From NCBI GenBank assembly GCA_020744225.1, contig JAGMWG010000008.1:124001-188000 (forward strand): a stretch of 64,000 bases of DNA, in the 5' to 3' direction. Numbering within the stretch: the stretch's first letter is position 1; each line of letters begins with the position of its first letter. The translations under genes and the position numbers were made by a program. The notes below the pieces were generated by a model, which ran no database searches, had not been told where the DNA came from, and saw nothing but the letters and a program-made list of their open reading frames with translations. This DNA comes from Paraphoma chrysanthemicola. Lineage: Eukaryota; Ascomycota; Dothideomycetes; Pleosporales; Phaeosphaeriaceae. Below are positions 41,506-52,676 of the stretch, one piece after another.

Positions 41506-43938
41506 TTGATGCTTCGCTCCTTTCATAGCATCTGTCTTCGCATCACGCCTCGCCCGCTATTCCGCGCTGCAACAGCGCTCCACGGCCTTCGCGCTAGCCC
41601 CTATTCCATCGCGATGGCAAAAAGAAAGAGGTCTACAGTCGTTGCTGCGTCGCCGGCAGAGACAGATACCCCAACTATCGACCGGTCAAAGATGCGCCGC
41701 TCAGAGGTACCTTTGCCTCCCAATGCCAACGCAACCGCCCCAAAACCGACGCGCCGCCAGTCGTCGCGTGGGGGTGCAGCGTCCAAGACAAACCCCAACG
41801 ATAACCCAGATGTGCTCGACGGGGTGATGGCGCTACGAGCTTCGCCTGATGGGCATGAGTGCAGCGGACTAGAAGCTCATCTGCACCATGGTACCACCAA
41901 CGGCGTCAGTGCGTCGGCAGACACAAATGGTATCGGCGCGAATGCAAACCATACTGCTGCCTCACCACCAATTGCCGATCCTCCTGCAAAGCAGAACGGC
42001 AGAGGAGGACGCAAGAAAGCCGGCGAGCTGCATGTGAAGACCGAGCCTGTGGAGAGCAATATCGCAACCTTGAATGGCTCCACAGAGAATGTCACTGGCC
42101 CCACCGAAGACGTTGGCATGGCTGGGGACCCAGAGGCAGCCGACGGCCTGGAAGAGGACGAAGTGGAGGTCAAGGAAGCCCTGTCGAGGCCGCCACCGGT
42201 CAATTCTGAATATCTTCCCCTGCCTTGGAAAGGGCGATTGGGCTATGTTCGTACACCCTTCACACCTCTCTGCCGTACTCGCTAACCAGTGCGATAGGCC
42301 TGCCTCAACACCTATCTCCGCACCGCAAATCCTCCCGTATTCAGCTCCCGAACATGCCGCATTGCGAGCATCCTCGAGCATCGCCATCCTCTCAAGGACC
42401 CGTCTCAGCCCGAGCACGCCACCAAGAATCGCCCCGATAAGGAGCAACCGGCTGATGTTGCTAGAGGCATGAGATATGTGGAGGAACTAGGCCTGGCTAA
42501 TGCGCGCGACATTATCAAGATGATACGCTGGAATGACAAGTACGGCATCAAGTTCATGCGCCTGAGCAGCGAGATGTTCCCGTTCGCAAGCCATGACGAA
42601 TATGGATACAAGCTCGCTCCTTTCGCCGCTGACACGCTTCAAGAAGTTGGAAAAGTGATCGCCGAGCTTGGTCACAGGGTGACAACTCACCCAGGCCAGT
42701 TCACGCAGCTGGGCTCGCCGCGTAAGCAGGTCATTGACAATGCCATTCGAGATCTAGAGTATCATGCTGAGATGCTGTCACTGCTCAAGCTTCCGCCTCA
42801 GCAGAATCGAGACGCAGTCATGATATTGCATCTTGGTGGCGCTTACGGGGACAAGCCAGCTGCTATTGCGAGGTTCAAAGAGAACTATGCGAGATTGCCA
42901 CAAGGTGTCAAGGATCGCCTCGTGCTGGAGAACGACGATGTGGTCTGGTCAGTCCACGAACTGTTGCCTCTCTGCCAGGAGCTGAACATTCCGTTCGTGC
43001 TGGATTATCATCATCACAACATCATCTTCGATGCTGAGCAGATTCGTGAGGGCACCAAGGACATCATGGAGCTCTACCCCGCCATTATCGAAACATGGAC
43101 GAAGAAGGGTATTACACCTAAGATGCACTATTCAGAGCCGTGTCCAGATGCAATCACTCGCACGAAGCGGAGAAAGCATTCTCCTCGTGTGATGACTTTG
43201 CCTCCATGTCTAGATACCATGGACTTGATGATTGAGGCAAAGGACAAGGAGCAAGCTGTGTTTGAACTTATGCGAACCTTCAAACTACCAGGCTTTAATA
43301 CCTTCAATGACATCTTGCCACATCAGCGGCAAGACGAGAACAAGCCCTGGAAGCCAAAGCCAAAGAAGGCTGTGAAGAAGAGTAGGAAGAAGAAGACTGA
43401 TGGTGTCGATGATCTTGAAGCCAAGATCGAAGAAGTCGAAGAGGAGGATTTTCCTCCTCCACTCATTCCAGAAGACGAGGTTGGTATGGGAGGTCCTGAA
43501 GGACGAGTGTACTGGCCTCCAGGCATGGAGGAATGGCTGAGACCCCCAAAGCGCATCGTCAAAAAGAAGGAGGAGGGCGCTGCCACTCCGGCTAAGAAGA
43601 AGCGGAAGACTGCAGCTGCGGGAGAGGAGGCTTCGGTCACGAGTGAGCCTGCCGCCCTTGACCAAGTCAACACTCCTGCCAAGAAGGCGGCACCCAAGCG
43701 GATAGCAGGCTCAACGAAGAAGAAGGCGCCAAAGGCTGTTTCCACTCCTTCCCCTTCGGACGAAGATGAACACCTAAGCACACCTCCGCTTAGTGATGTA
43801 GGTACGGAGGACGAGGGTCCAGCGGTACATAAGCGAGCTGCACGACCTGCACGACCTGCACGACCTGCACGCAAGAAGTCCGGCAGGGCTACGGCAAAAG
43901 TCAGCTACGAGGAAGACGCCGACGAGATGAGCTTGTAG
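41506..43938 (+). CDS. UVE1: UV damage endonuclease (UVDE/Uve1)
   Basis: Nicks DNA 5' to pyrimidine dimers and other lesions, starting the alternative excision-repair pathway. Exons 41506-42246 and 42298-43938 give 793 aa; the GTTCGT donor is non-consensus, and the intron has a GCTAACC branch site. The TIM-barrel core starts at LGYACLNTYLR and includes FMRLSSEMFPFASH, HPGQFTQLGSP, HLGGAYGDK, LENDD, FVLDYHHHN and KMHYSEP, carrying the metal-binding His, Glu and Asp residues of the family. The first 36 residues look like a mitochondrial presequence. A second in-frame ATG (41614) begins MAKRKRS, a nuclear-type basic motif, so dual targeting is plausible. The C-terminal ~200 residues are Lys-rich, with a tandem RPARPARPA repeat (43840-43872). 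Residues 40-230 are low complexity. Confidence 0.93.
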
Positions 43939-46371
43939 GGGCCTGTATCACTATCGTAGCAGTATCAAGGCCGTGGTGGAGGTGGCCGTCGAAAATGCAA
44001 TCGGCCCTTTGCACATCGTGTCGAGCCCTGAAGATCAACGGCTGCTCCTTCAATATCGCTAACGAACAAAAGCTCCGAGCCTTCACCATCCTACAGCCTT
44101 TCCCGCATCCAGGTTTGCATTCCGACCTTACCGGTTGGCTCGGCCTCTGTCTCCACCGCTCTCGACGTCAACGGCTTTGCTATCTCCCATCACTTCATGC
44201 CTTTCTGCGACTGCAATATCGAGGACGTTGAAGTCGGGTTTCCACCTGCCCGATTCGGCCTACGGCTCCGCCATCACCTGAACGCATGTTCACTATCAGG
44301 CAGCAAGCAAACCACCACTCTCAACAGAAGCAAAACCATCTTCGATGCCCTGCCTACAAGCCACACACAGCAGTCTGCATCAAGTGGTCCAGCCTCGACA
44401 TCCCCTCCCCTACCCATTCCCTTATCCCGTCCTTCTCGAACGTTATCGAAGCACGGCCCCTGATCACAATGCCGCACAAGCCGCCCATCCCTGTCCAACC
44501 GACCCTAACCGAGTCATTCCGCTAACCTTCTAACCACCTTCCATTGCATATCCCACGCCAGTGTGCCAACTCACGATTCGCTCATGTCGCGCTCTTGCTG
44601 GGCTGCATTCACGACCCCGCATGCCACACTGCATTGCAGCGAGCGCTATCGATTAAGCTATTGATGCGTCTGCAGGACGTGTGACTTGTTCCTGGTGTTG
44701 TGCGTCGGCAGTGCAGTGCACTGCGTTTGACGTGACAAGTCGCGGAGCTGTTTCTTGTGACTCGTTTGGAAAGTTACGGGAATGATTGCATTGCATGATT
44801 TTGGGGCTGGGGGTGGTGGGTAGGCGAAGTCGATCAGGCACTGTTTGTCTTTGCTGTATCTTGGATGTCTTGCTTTATCGCGATCACGAAATACGAAGGA
44901 GATTATTCGTGTGTCTTGGGAACAGAACCGTGTGTGTGGGAAGTAGTAGTGTGTTGTGCATTGAACGTGCACGTACGAGTTTGTGTACACTATCAAAGTG
45001 CGTATCCACAGTCAAAGTAGCTGACTAGACTAGTTTGCCTATGAATTGCTGTATCAAATCCACCAATCGCATCGTATCTATACCACAGCACAGCACACTG
45101 TCGCTTTCGCAATCCCATCAGTTCTATTCACGTCTAGAATCACGATCACATTCAAGCAGAGTTAATCACTACCCTTCCAATATGACCTGACATGCCCATC
45201 AGCCCTGCCGTCCAGAATTCCAGACCTGTCAATCTTCCCCCCTCCCCAGCATCTCCCCTGGCCCAGTCCCTTAAACCAAGAACCACTCATCGTTTCTCAC
45301 ACAACATCCCCTGGCAACCCTAAGTCAGTACAAGCGGTTAAGCGGCACTAGTTCAAGACACCTCGCTTCACGCTAGTGCACCGAACGTTGGAAAATAGCC
45401 AAGAAAACCCCCTCGGACATGTATCCGCATGCGTGCAAGGCTGGGCTGTGCATTGTGCATAGTTGCAGGTGCAGTTGCAGATATGTATCCGCGGGAAGGT
45501 GGGCAGGGATATAGCTACCTACTGTTAGCGCTCGCTCGCCTAGCGAGCTCAACTATTGTGATTCGGAGCAGGCGGGGACTAGTGTGTAGTGGAGCGTGTA
45601 GGCGAGGTACGGAAGTGGTCTTTGCGTCGCGGAGTGGGATGGACGGGATAGCTAAGTTTGATATGGGGTGTAGCAGGATACGAGGCAACAAGATGTGAGA
45701 TATCGAGGCGGTGTGGCGTGCTGTGGTTTGCCGTTTGTGCTGGTGTGGTGGAGATGGACGGCTGGTGGGGGGCGGTTGCGGCGGCGAATGTGAGATGGGA
45801 GGGCGAAAGGGAAGGGATGCGGGATCCTTCGCGTGGTGATCATGTCGTTACGGAGGAGTTCGCGTAGGTGAGATGCAGACGGGAACGAGTTGTGTGTGTG
45901 GCGATTTGCGGTGGTGTGGAGGTGGCGAGTCGTATTGTGGTGCATGCTGTGGGCGTGGAGAGTTAGAGATGGATGTGGTGGTAATTGCAATCATGACGGG
46001 TCTATCTTGCATCCAGTGCGGAAGAATTGTGGATGTGCTTTGTGTTGAGGTATTGTTTGTGATGAAAGTGGCTTGATCTGAAGGAGCAACGTGGGAGTGA
46101 GGAAATGAGTGAATTGATGTGTGCAAGACATCCGGTTGAAGCTGCGAAGTGTTTGTGATGAAACTGAAAGGACTTCAGTCACTGTTGACTGCTGACAATG
46201 CAACCAAAGTTCACGTCTTATGCACACTCGTTCAGTTTTTGACTGAGAGCTGTAGACAATGCTTCACAAGTAGCTCATTGTCTTTCAAATATCGACTTGA
46301 TTGAACTCAAATAGTCTTCAAGCTCTCGTAGAGATGCTTCCCCAGCTCGAAACGGTACAAACAACACTGAA
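43939..46371. other. Intergenic, about 2.4 kb
   Basis: No supported gene. 43990-44530 has overlapping short frames on both strands without domains. 45420-46000 is strongly G/T-rich on plus, with repeated TGTGG and GGTGG words but no clear tandem unit. Confidence 0.5.
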
Positions 46372-46953
46372 ATGCCCACCGACCAAACGCCATCACGGCC
46401 TCGCAGCAGGTACACAACCACTCTGGACGACCTCCTGAGAAGCAGTAGAGAGAGGAATGACCGTCTTGAAGTCATGATTGAGTATCTCAAAACTGATTGC
46501 CAGTGCCTGGAGCGACGTCTCCAGGAGGCAGACGCCGAATGTGACCCCAATCGTGCAACCATTGCCGGCCTCGAGGAGGAGAATCAGGATCTCAAGCACA
46601 TCGTAACTGATCATGAGGCTACTGTAGAGAAGCTGGAGGGTGAGCTACGAACGAATTCAGCTCGCGTGGTCGTTGCCCCTAGCACTGACAACCTCGAACG
46701 CACGACGTCTACACGGGAAGAGGTCGTCATCGAGCTAGAAGGTGTTCAGACAGCACAAACACAGACAGTAGCTGAACAAACTACGGAGCTGGATTCTCCA
46801 GCGGACAATAAGCACAATTCAGCGGAGACATCTTCAGCAAATGCTGCCTCAGTGGCTCGCTTTATGCTTAACTCGACACCATCAAGTACGCTTACCTGTT
46901 CGACACATCCAGCAGCTGCGTTGGGAGGAGTCGTGTTCAATCTTCGCCCTTGA
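46372..46953 (+). CDS. Small coiled-coil protein of unknown function
   Basis: 193 aa, no intron needed. A basic N-terminus (TPSRPRSRYTT) leads into heptad-rich sequence (about residues 18-95: LDDLLRSSRERNDRLEVMIE, then LEEENQDLKHIV and ATVEKLEGELR), predicting a coiled coil. The second half is Thr/Ser/Ala/Glu-rich and likely disordered. Codon choice and the long amphipathic pattern argue for a real protein, but no family was recognised. It could be a truncated or lineage-specific gene. Confidence 0.45.
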   Translation: MPTDQTPSRPRSRYTTTLDDLLRSSRERNDRLEVMIEYLKTDCQCLERRLQEADAECDPNRATIAGLEEENQDLKHIVTDHEATVEKLEGELRTNSARVVVAPSTDNLERTTSTREEVVIELEGVQTAQTQTVAEQTTELDSPADNKHNSAETSSANAASVARFMLNSTPSSTLTCSTHPAAALGGVVFNLRP

Positions 46954-49900
46954 TGCATTCAACATCTGATCCGCTGCCACTGTCTTATATCACTGCAACT
47001 GTGCTCGAGCAAGCAAATCGCCAACTCGATCACACAATTCTCTCTACTGTCTCTGGGCAATGTATTAATGAGCGATTGTACGGCAGACCAAGTCTGTGGC
47101 CGGTCGGGGCGTGCAACAAGTACGCATGTTGGAGTTGCTTCGTGGGTAGGAGGGTTTGTATGCGCTGGCTAGGGGAGCGAAACTTTGTGATGCTGGCGTT
47201 ACTGCCGCAACTCAGAAAGCCCGATACACAGAGCAGGGACATAGAGTACTGGGTATTTGGGATGGAATCGAGATTGTCTAAATCAAAAGTGGGTGTTCTC
47301 TAGATCAATGAAGTTTGATATCCTCCAGATGAAGTGCAGCATGAATGCGTTCGTCCCTACCAGCTCGCCCTCAACGCCGAGTCATGCGCTTCCTTCGCTT
47401 CAGGCACCAGATTTCATGTAACACAAATTTCACAACCGTATGAGTAATCGCGCCTGCTCGCGTCGTTATCGTGCGCCCTGGTGCGTGCCTCTGCCATAGT
47501 CCCCTACGTCATCACTGCCTCTCCGCTCAACCAATCACATCGCCTCGGCACTTGCTGCTCCGGCTATACCCCATTTCGCAGTCACACCCGACACCCCAAG
47601 GAGCCTCTTGTGCCTCAGCCGCCGCCAGCGCAAGACGATGTGACGACACGCCTTCAAGCCACAAGACGGCACAAGGCGGAAATGAAAATTTTGCAACGAA
47701 ACACCGCCATCCGCCATCATCGCAAGCGTTGCGCAGAGTTTCAAACGAGCGGCACGTCACGGCTCCGCAAAGAGGAAGCCTCTTGGGTGGCCCACCCGAC
47801 ACACGAGAATCTGGAGTCTTACGTACAAGAAACAGATTCCCCAGATTGTCACATGTGGAGGCGCAGAAGGCGTTGTGAGACTCTTTTTCGCAACTGCATC
47901 CTATCTTGCGGCCCGTGTTGGGGCCTGAATCCGGAAGCATGCCCGGCCAAGACAAGCGCCTCAGGTGTCACTCCAACGTTTTGCGAAAGCGACCACGCGA
48001 ACCAGCACTGAGTCCGAAAAAGAAACGAAGACAGGCACAAACGCTTCGCTTACCCTGCGTTGCTGATCGCTGTTACCGAGAACCTTCCTCGCAATAGTGA
48101 TTATACGTCGCGCGGACTAAGGCCCTAGAGCAGATTCACGTTGCCTGGCACCATTGGTTCCATCCACCTGGCTCGCAATCCCGGATTGGCCGTGGGCGCT
48201 TGGTGCTCTTTGCTGGTGTCCAACGAGCGCGTTCCGAGGGGCCCTGCACGCACGGAGATTGGACGGGTAGGGTGGGCGCTGCGATTCATGCCGTGCGGGC
48301 ACAAAGAGGAGAAGGTGAAGCGGTCTGCCTGCGCGCATGTCCATGCAAAGGTCCTTGTAACGAAACGACTTTGAATGCGCAAGCGAGCAATTATGTTTGA
48401 AGTCGAAATCTCGCTTGCAAACTCTCGAATCGACCAAGTGTGGAGCGTGGGGTACAGTGAGCTATCGACGCCGTTCCGCTCCCGTTCCGTGCCTCAAGAT
48501 CAGGTTGACTGAATCTTGAGGTGACTTTGATCGCACAGCCGTTGCAGGCGCACGCCTGCTCGGGAACGTACAGGCAATCATGGCACGGCGCTTTTTTGGC
48601 GGATCCTTTTTTCTACGACACAGGATCTTCGCGAGAAGCCACCGACAACTACAGCAGTTGTTCTTGCACATGCTAACGACAGGCTCGGATACGCTGCTCG
48701 CGCAATCAGCACCCGCTCTTTCGCGACTCGCAACTTTGATTAGCCAAACTTTAACTAACCTGTCCTGCTTGCAATTGCCTTGTCTCTTCTCAGGCCAGCT
48801 CCGTACCTGGCATCGATCCTTGCAGATCCCCGCGCGAGGCTCGGACTTGGTCAGCCGGAGGGCGCCGTCAGCTGGTTTCCTGCTGCTGCTGGACAAACCT
48901 GCACACCAAGACGCCGAACACGAGAGACAACTTGCGCCATTGCCAGCTAACGTTTACAGTACCCGTCCGGGGTTCACTGTTCGCCGTCCATGCGCACACC
49001 AAGGCAAGACATCATCTGTCTCTTGGGAGCCTGTGACCCTGATTTTTGGCAAACTGGGCACGTAGATCACATAGCCAAGTGTTGCGCCGGCGTGCCACTT
49101 CTCGCAGACCAAGAGGAGGCGTGAGGCTCACAAATGCTGTGCTCAGCAGCGGCGTGTCCGAAGGGGGACGGATGCGCTGCTTGCGCGAGCCCCGCGTCAG
49201 CACTCTATTTCCGCTCCTGCGCCAACCACAGCCGCCAACGTGCTGCAGTGAAACGCTTGTCTGCTGAGTGGTCCGTTTTGGTTCATTTGCAGACTGCCTT
49301 GTAGCGGTTCCTGCCTGGTTGCATGCTATCTTTGCTGCACCGGATCAGCAGGAGAAAATGGCCCGGGGAGTGGAGTTGTGGTCTAGTCAGTTGTTCGCGC
49401 TCAGACGCTTGCTGACGGGGTTATCGCGGCTGTCCTGCCAACAACCCTCACGGTCGCAGGGCCGGTCGCATCGCCGTGTTTAGCTGCACGTCGTGCAGAG
49501 GGTGGCCATGTGAATGTGGCCATTTATCGCAATCTACGCAGGGCTTACTGACCATGGCACGGACAAGGCAATTGCTCAAGCTGACCTTTCTACCGGTGAG
49601 CTTGCGGACGCAGCTTGTGCGATTACACCGGCATGCCGGGAGGAAGCATATGCCGGCGCTCAGGGCTCGTGTATGCATGCGCTCCCAACAGGTGTATTGG
49701 GAGATGATGTCGTCTCGTGGGGAGATGATGTCGTGGGAAGCAAGCATGTCAGATTTCGCAGTCATGCAGAGATGCGCGTGGACCAGAGTTTGATGTGAAC
49801 ATCGCAGGGCTGCCTGCTTGAATTTTGTGCTATGGAATCGCTTCGAGATACAGTTGCCAGGAACCAAAGCCGGCGATAAAGGATGCTCATAGTGGAGCGC

Positions 49901-50069
49901 AATATACAAACACACCCCACGAGGATGTCAACAAGATCCCTTTTTCTTCATACCAATGCTATGCCATCCGATCCTGCGCTGCCATCCAATCATGTAACAA
50001 TTCATTAACCCATTACCGTGAAACCATGATATGCTTTGAGACCCCAGCCGCACATGTAAATGCACAGCA
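46954..50069. other. Gene-poor stretch, about 3.1 kb
   Basis: GC-rich, with many short overlapping open frames on both strands and none with a domain, signal peptide or convincing codon pattern (47481-48011 is the longest considered). A CCAATCA box lies near 47530. It forms the 3' flank of the Zn2Cys6 gene and could host non-coding transcripts. Confidence 0.45.
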
Positions 50070-52676
50070 TTAGATGACAATGTACTCGCCGTCAACGCGG
50101 TTCATTGCCCGTCTCCACCTAAACGCCTGTTGCAGTGAGCCAAACGGCCCCGGACGATTCATGTGCACGTCGCCGTCGCCGCCGCTGGCGACCCAGTCGT
50201 CGTCGTCACGCCAGACCCGTTCAAGGACTTCCAGGCCGCTGAGATTATTGAAGAAGCCGCTTTCGCGCTGAATCTCGACGCAGCGCTGTCGCACGACGGC
50301 GCGGTGCTCCGGGTCGACGCACTCTGTGCCCACGATGAAGAGCGGCCACAAAAGGAACTTGTTGACGCAGCTTGTGATGCCGATTTGCGAAATGTGGTAG
50401 AGCCCTTGCGCGACGAGGTTCTGGAAGTTTGATGCGCCGGCGGGGAGCGTCGGGTGTGCTAGGCGCTCAATGTAGAGCAGCGCGGCATACCGGAAGCTTT
50501 CGCTTATGTGAAGTAGTGCGGCTTGTGCAGGCGACATTGCGAGCATGGATGACGTTGCGTCGCACGAGCCTGCTGGCATCTCGTTGGGAGCGCTTGGGAA
50601 CTCCCAGTCTTGCAAGCGGATACGCAAGTCGTTCCACTCGGTCCAGAAGGCGGAACGTGGGTCCTCGCGGGCCGGTGGTGAGAAGGGATTCGGCTGTTCG
50701 TAGATGGGCGTTCCCCAGCCGTTGCCGTCCATGTTGTCGAAGTTGAATGAGTAGAAATCATTCGCCTTCTTGGGACGCGGCGATGATGTGGGCGTGTCAT
50801 CGTCGCTTTCGCGCACAGGACGATTCTGGCTGAGAAGATTGAGTCTGCCCAAGCGTGCAATGAGCTTGAAGAGACGGCCTTCGCAGCCAGAGTGGTGTTC
50901 CATTGCGCCGAGGTTGTTTGAGAAGTTGGACATGTCCAGCGAGTCTCCTCGGACCTCGATTTCTCGGTCGTTGACAGCAGCCGTCATTACATCAAACCAA
51001 GTGAAGAACGTCTCGATCCAACCAACGAAATCCGATTGCACACTCCTATCCCGTAAGCTCAGCAGCTTCTGAACGCCCGCTAATTGGGTCTTGAACTTTG
51101 TAAATCCTGAATCGCAAACATGGAAAAGACATAATATGAGAAGGGTTGCAAGTACAGAGTCGTCCTGCGAACCGCTGTAATCGACTAACTTCTTGTTGAG
51201 CAGTGCGATTGATGTTGTCTTGTAGTGCTTTTCTTCGATTGTTGCTTGACCGTGCATCTCCCGCAGCTCCCGTGTCGTCATCTGGGAGTAGGCATGGTCT
51301 GGGATTAATCGATAGTCCTGAGGGAGGCTCAGCCGTCTCCCTTCGATACCGCCGCGCATGCGCATATTATTCGTCGCTAGTGCCGCGATGGCGTTTTGCA
51401 GCTCCTCGCTCTGCATCGCCAGGTGTATAATGTGCATCCGGTACGGATTCGCAGGGCTGTCAAAAGCCACCAGTACCGGGCATATAAATTTGTCGTAGTA
51501 GTCCAGAAGGTATAGCATCCGCGGGGAAAGGGGCGAAGCGGTTGCAAGACTCTGAGGAATAGAAGTGGTGAGCGCGAGAACGTCTAGAGACAGGGGGCCA
51601 GAGCCATAGGAAAACGTACCCTCCGAGGGGAGAAAGGAGAAGCCAGGTTGAAATCCATTGAAGCTTGAGCTCATCTCTCCCTCAACGAAAATATCTGGAT
51701 ATGCTGGTGGGCCCATGGACTGCTGGGCAGAGGTGACTTCGACATAGTCTTGGACACTCTGGTCTGAGCTTACACTGGAGCTCATGTCGTCGGCCATTGG
51801 TAATGAGCGCGGCGCCTCGTTGAGGAAGAAGCTGTCCAACGAGCCAAAGGGTGCATGGTCATGCGAGGTGACCGAAGAGTATCGTGGCATTGACGGATCC
51901 GCAAAGGGGAACTCGTCGACTGGTGTATGTGGATACTCGCTAGGCGACGGGAAGTCACTGTCGCTGTATGTTCCCAGAGATGCAGATGAGGCAGAGAGTC
52001 CATTCTCTTCATAAGGCACGTGAAGCGAGGTCTGCAACCTTTGTAGAGGTCCTCTTTGGATGCTCGGCCGACCCATCTTGGAGTGAGCATGCAGGAAGTC
52101 GAAGTGTTCTCCATGTTGTGCCATCGGGAAACCCATTGGCGTTGAGGGTGATGGGATTGGTATTGGGCTGGTGGCGCTGAAGTACTGGTACTCTTGAGGA
52201 GCAGAGTACATGTTGGGGCTGGTGGGACTTGTAGGAGAGTGGATGCCAAAGTCGATGCTTCCGCGGGTACTGAAGTTGCCTGAGGTTCGTTGTGTGGTCT
52301 GGGTGGAAGTGGTGCTGGTTGACGCTGTGGAGTTGTTGCGGGTTTGCGTCTTTGTTTCTTGCGCTCCGACCGCTGGTGGTGACTTTGCTACTGGTAGAGA
52401 CATGCCTCGGAGCTTCCCACGACTTGCAACACCTACTCCCCAGGTCAAGGTCGTGCGGTAGCCACTGCATTCTTTGCCGATTTCCACACATTGGCCACAG
52501 TAAGGACGTCGACGATCACACTTCATTTGACGCTTCTTGCACGCGAAGCAGTCCTCGGTAGCTCCAGTGGCAGGTGCTCTTCGTCTCCGTTTCCTGGGTG
52601 CGGCAGCGGCATTATTGGTGGTGGTTTCTACTTTCTGAGGCTCGGCGACCTGGGTGGCGGTTGGGGAAACAGCCAT
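50070..52676 (-). CDS. Zn2Cys6 transcription factor with fungal-specific (Fungal_trans_2-like) domain
   Basis: 868 aa, intronless as read. A nuclear-type basic run (RKRRRR) at about 28-33 is followed by a binuclear zinc cluster with Cys43, 46, 53, 60, 63 and 70 (CFACKKRQMKC, then CGQC), then GYRTTLTWGVGVASRGKLRG. This post-cluster block is typical of the moc3-like group. A Ser/Thr/Pro-rich, disordered segment runs to about 370. The helical regulatory domain follows, starting near LLDYYDKFICPVLVAFD, with AIAALATNNMRMRGG and later FFTWFDVMTAAVNDRE. Regulators of this subgroup have been linked to development and stress, but the target genes here are unknown. It is isolated: more than 3 kb without genes on each side, so it is not part of an evident cluster. 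Confidence 0.9.
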   Translation of the reverse strand: MAVSPTATQVAEPQKVETTTNNAAAAPRKRRRRAPATGATEDCFACKKRQMKCDRRRPYCGQCVEIGKECSGYRTTLTWGVGVASRGKLRGMSLPVAKSPPAVGAQETKTQTRNNSTASTSTTSTQTTQRTSGNFSTRGSIDFGIHSPTSPTSPNMYSAPQEYQYFSATSPIPIPSPSTPMGFPMAQHGEHFDFLHAHSKMGRPSIQRGPLQRLQTSLHVPYEENGLSASSASLGTYSDSDFPSPSEYPHTPVDEFPFADPSMPRYSSVTSHDHAPFGSLDSFFLNEAPRSLPMADDMSSSVSSDQSVQDYVEVTSAQQSMGPPAYPDIFVEGEMSSSFNGFQPGFSFLPSEGTFSYGSGPLSLDVLALTTSIPQSLATASPLSPRMLYLLDYYDKFICPVLVAFDSPANPYRMHIIHLAMQSEELQNAIAALATNNMRMRGGIEGRRLSLPQDYRLIPDHAYSQMTTRELREMHGQATIEEKHYKTTSIALLNKKLVDYSGSQDDSVLATLLILCLFHVCDSGFTKFKTQLAGVQKLLSLRDRSVQSDFVGWIETFFTWFDVMTAAVNDREIEVRGDSLDMSNFSNNLGAMEHHSGCEGRLFKLIARLGRLNLLSQNRPVRESDDDTPTSSPRPKKANDFYSFNFDNMDGNGWGTPIYEQPNPFSPPAREDPRSAFWTEWNDLRIRLQDWEFPSAPNEMPAGSCDATSSMLAMSPAQAALLHISESFRYAALLYIERLAHPTLPAGASNFQNLVAQGLYHISQIGITSCVNKFLLWPLFIVGTECVDPEHRAVVRQRCVEIQRESGFFNNLSGLEVLERVWRDDDDWVASGGDGDVHMNRPGPFGSLQQAFRWRRAMNRVDGEYIVI

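Noticed and set aside
45420..46000. G/T-rich stretch as a possible repeat array
   Set aside because: Compositional skew only; no regular unit could be found.
47481..48011. 176-residue plus-strand frame
   Set aside because: Arg- and Cys-rich with no motif, overlapped by equally long frames in other phases, as expected in GC-rich non-coding DNA.
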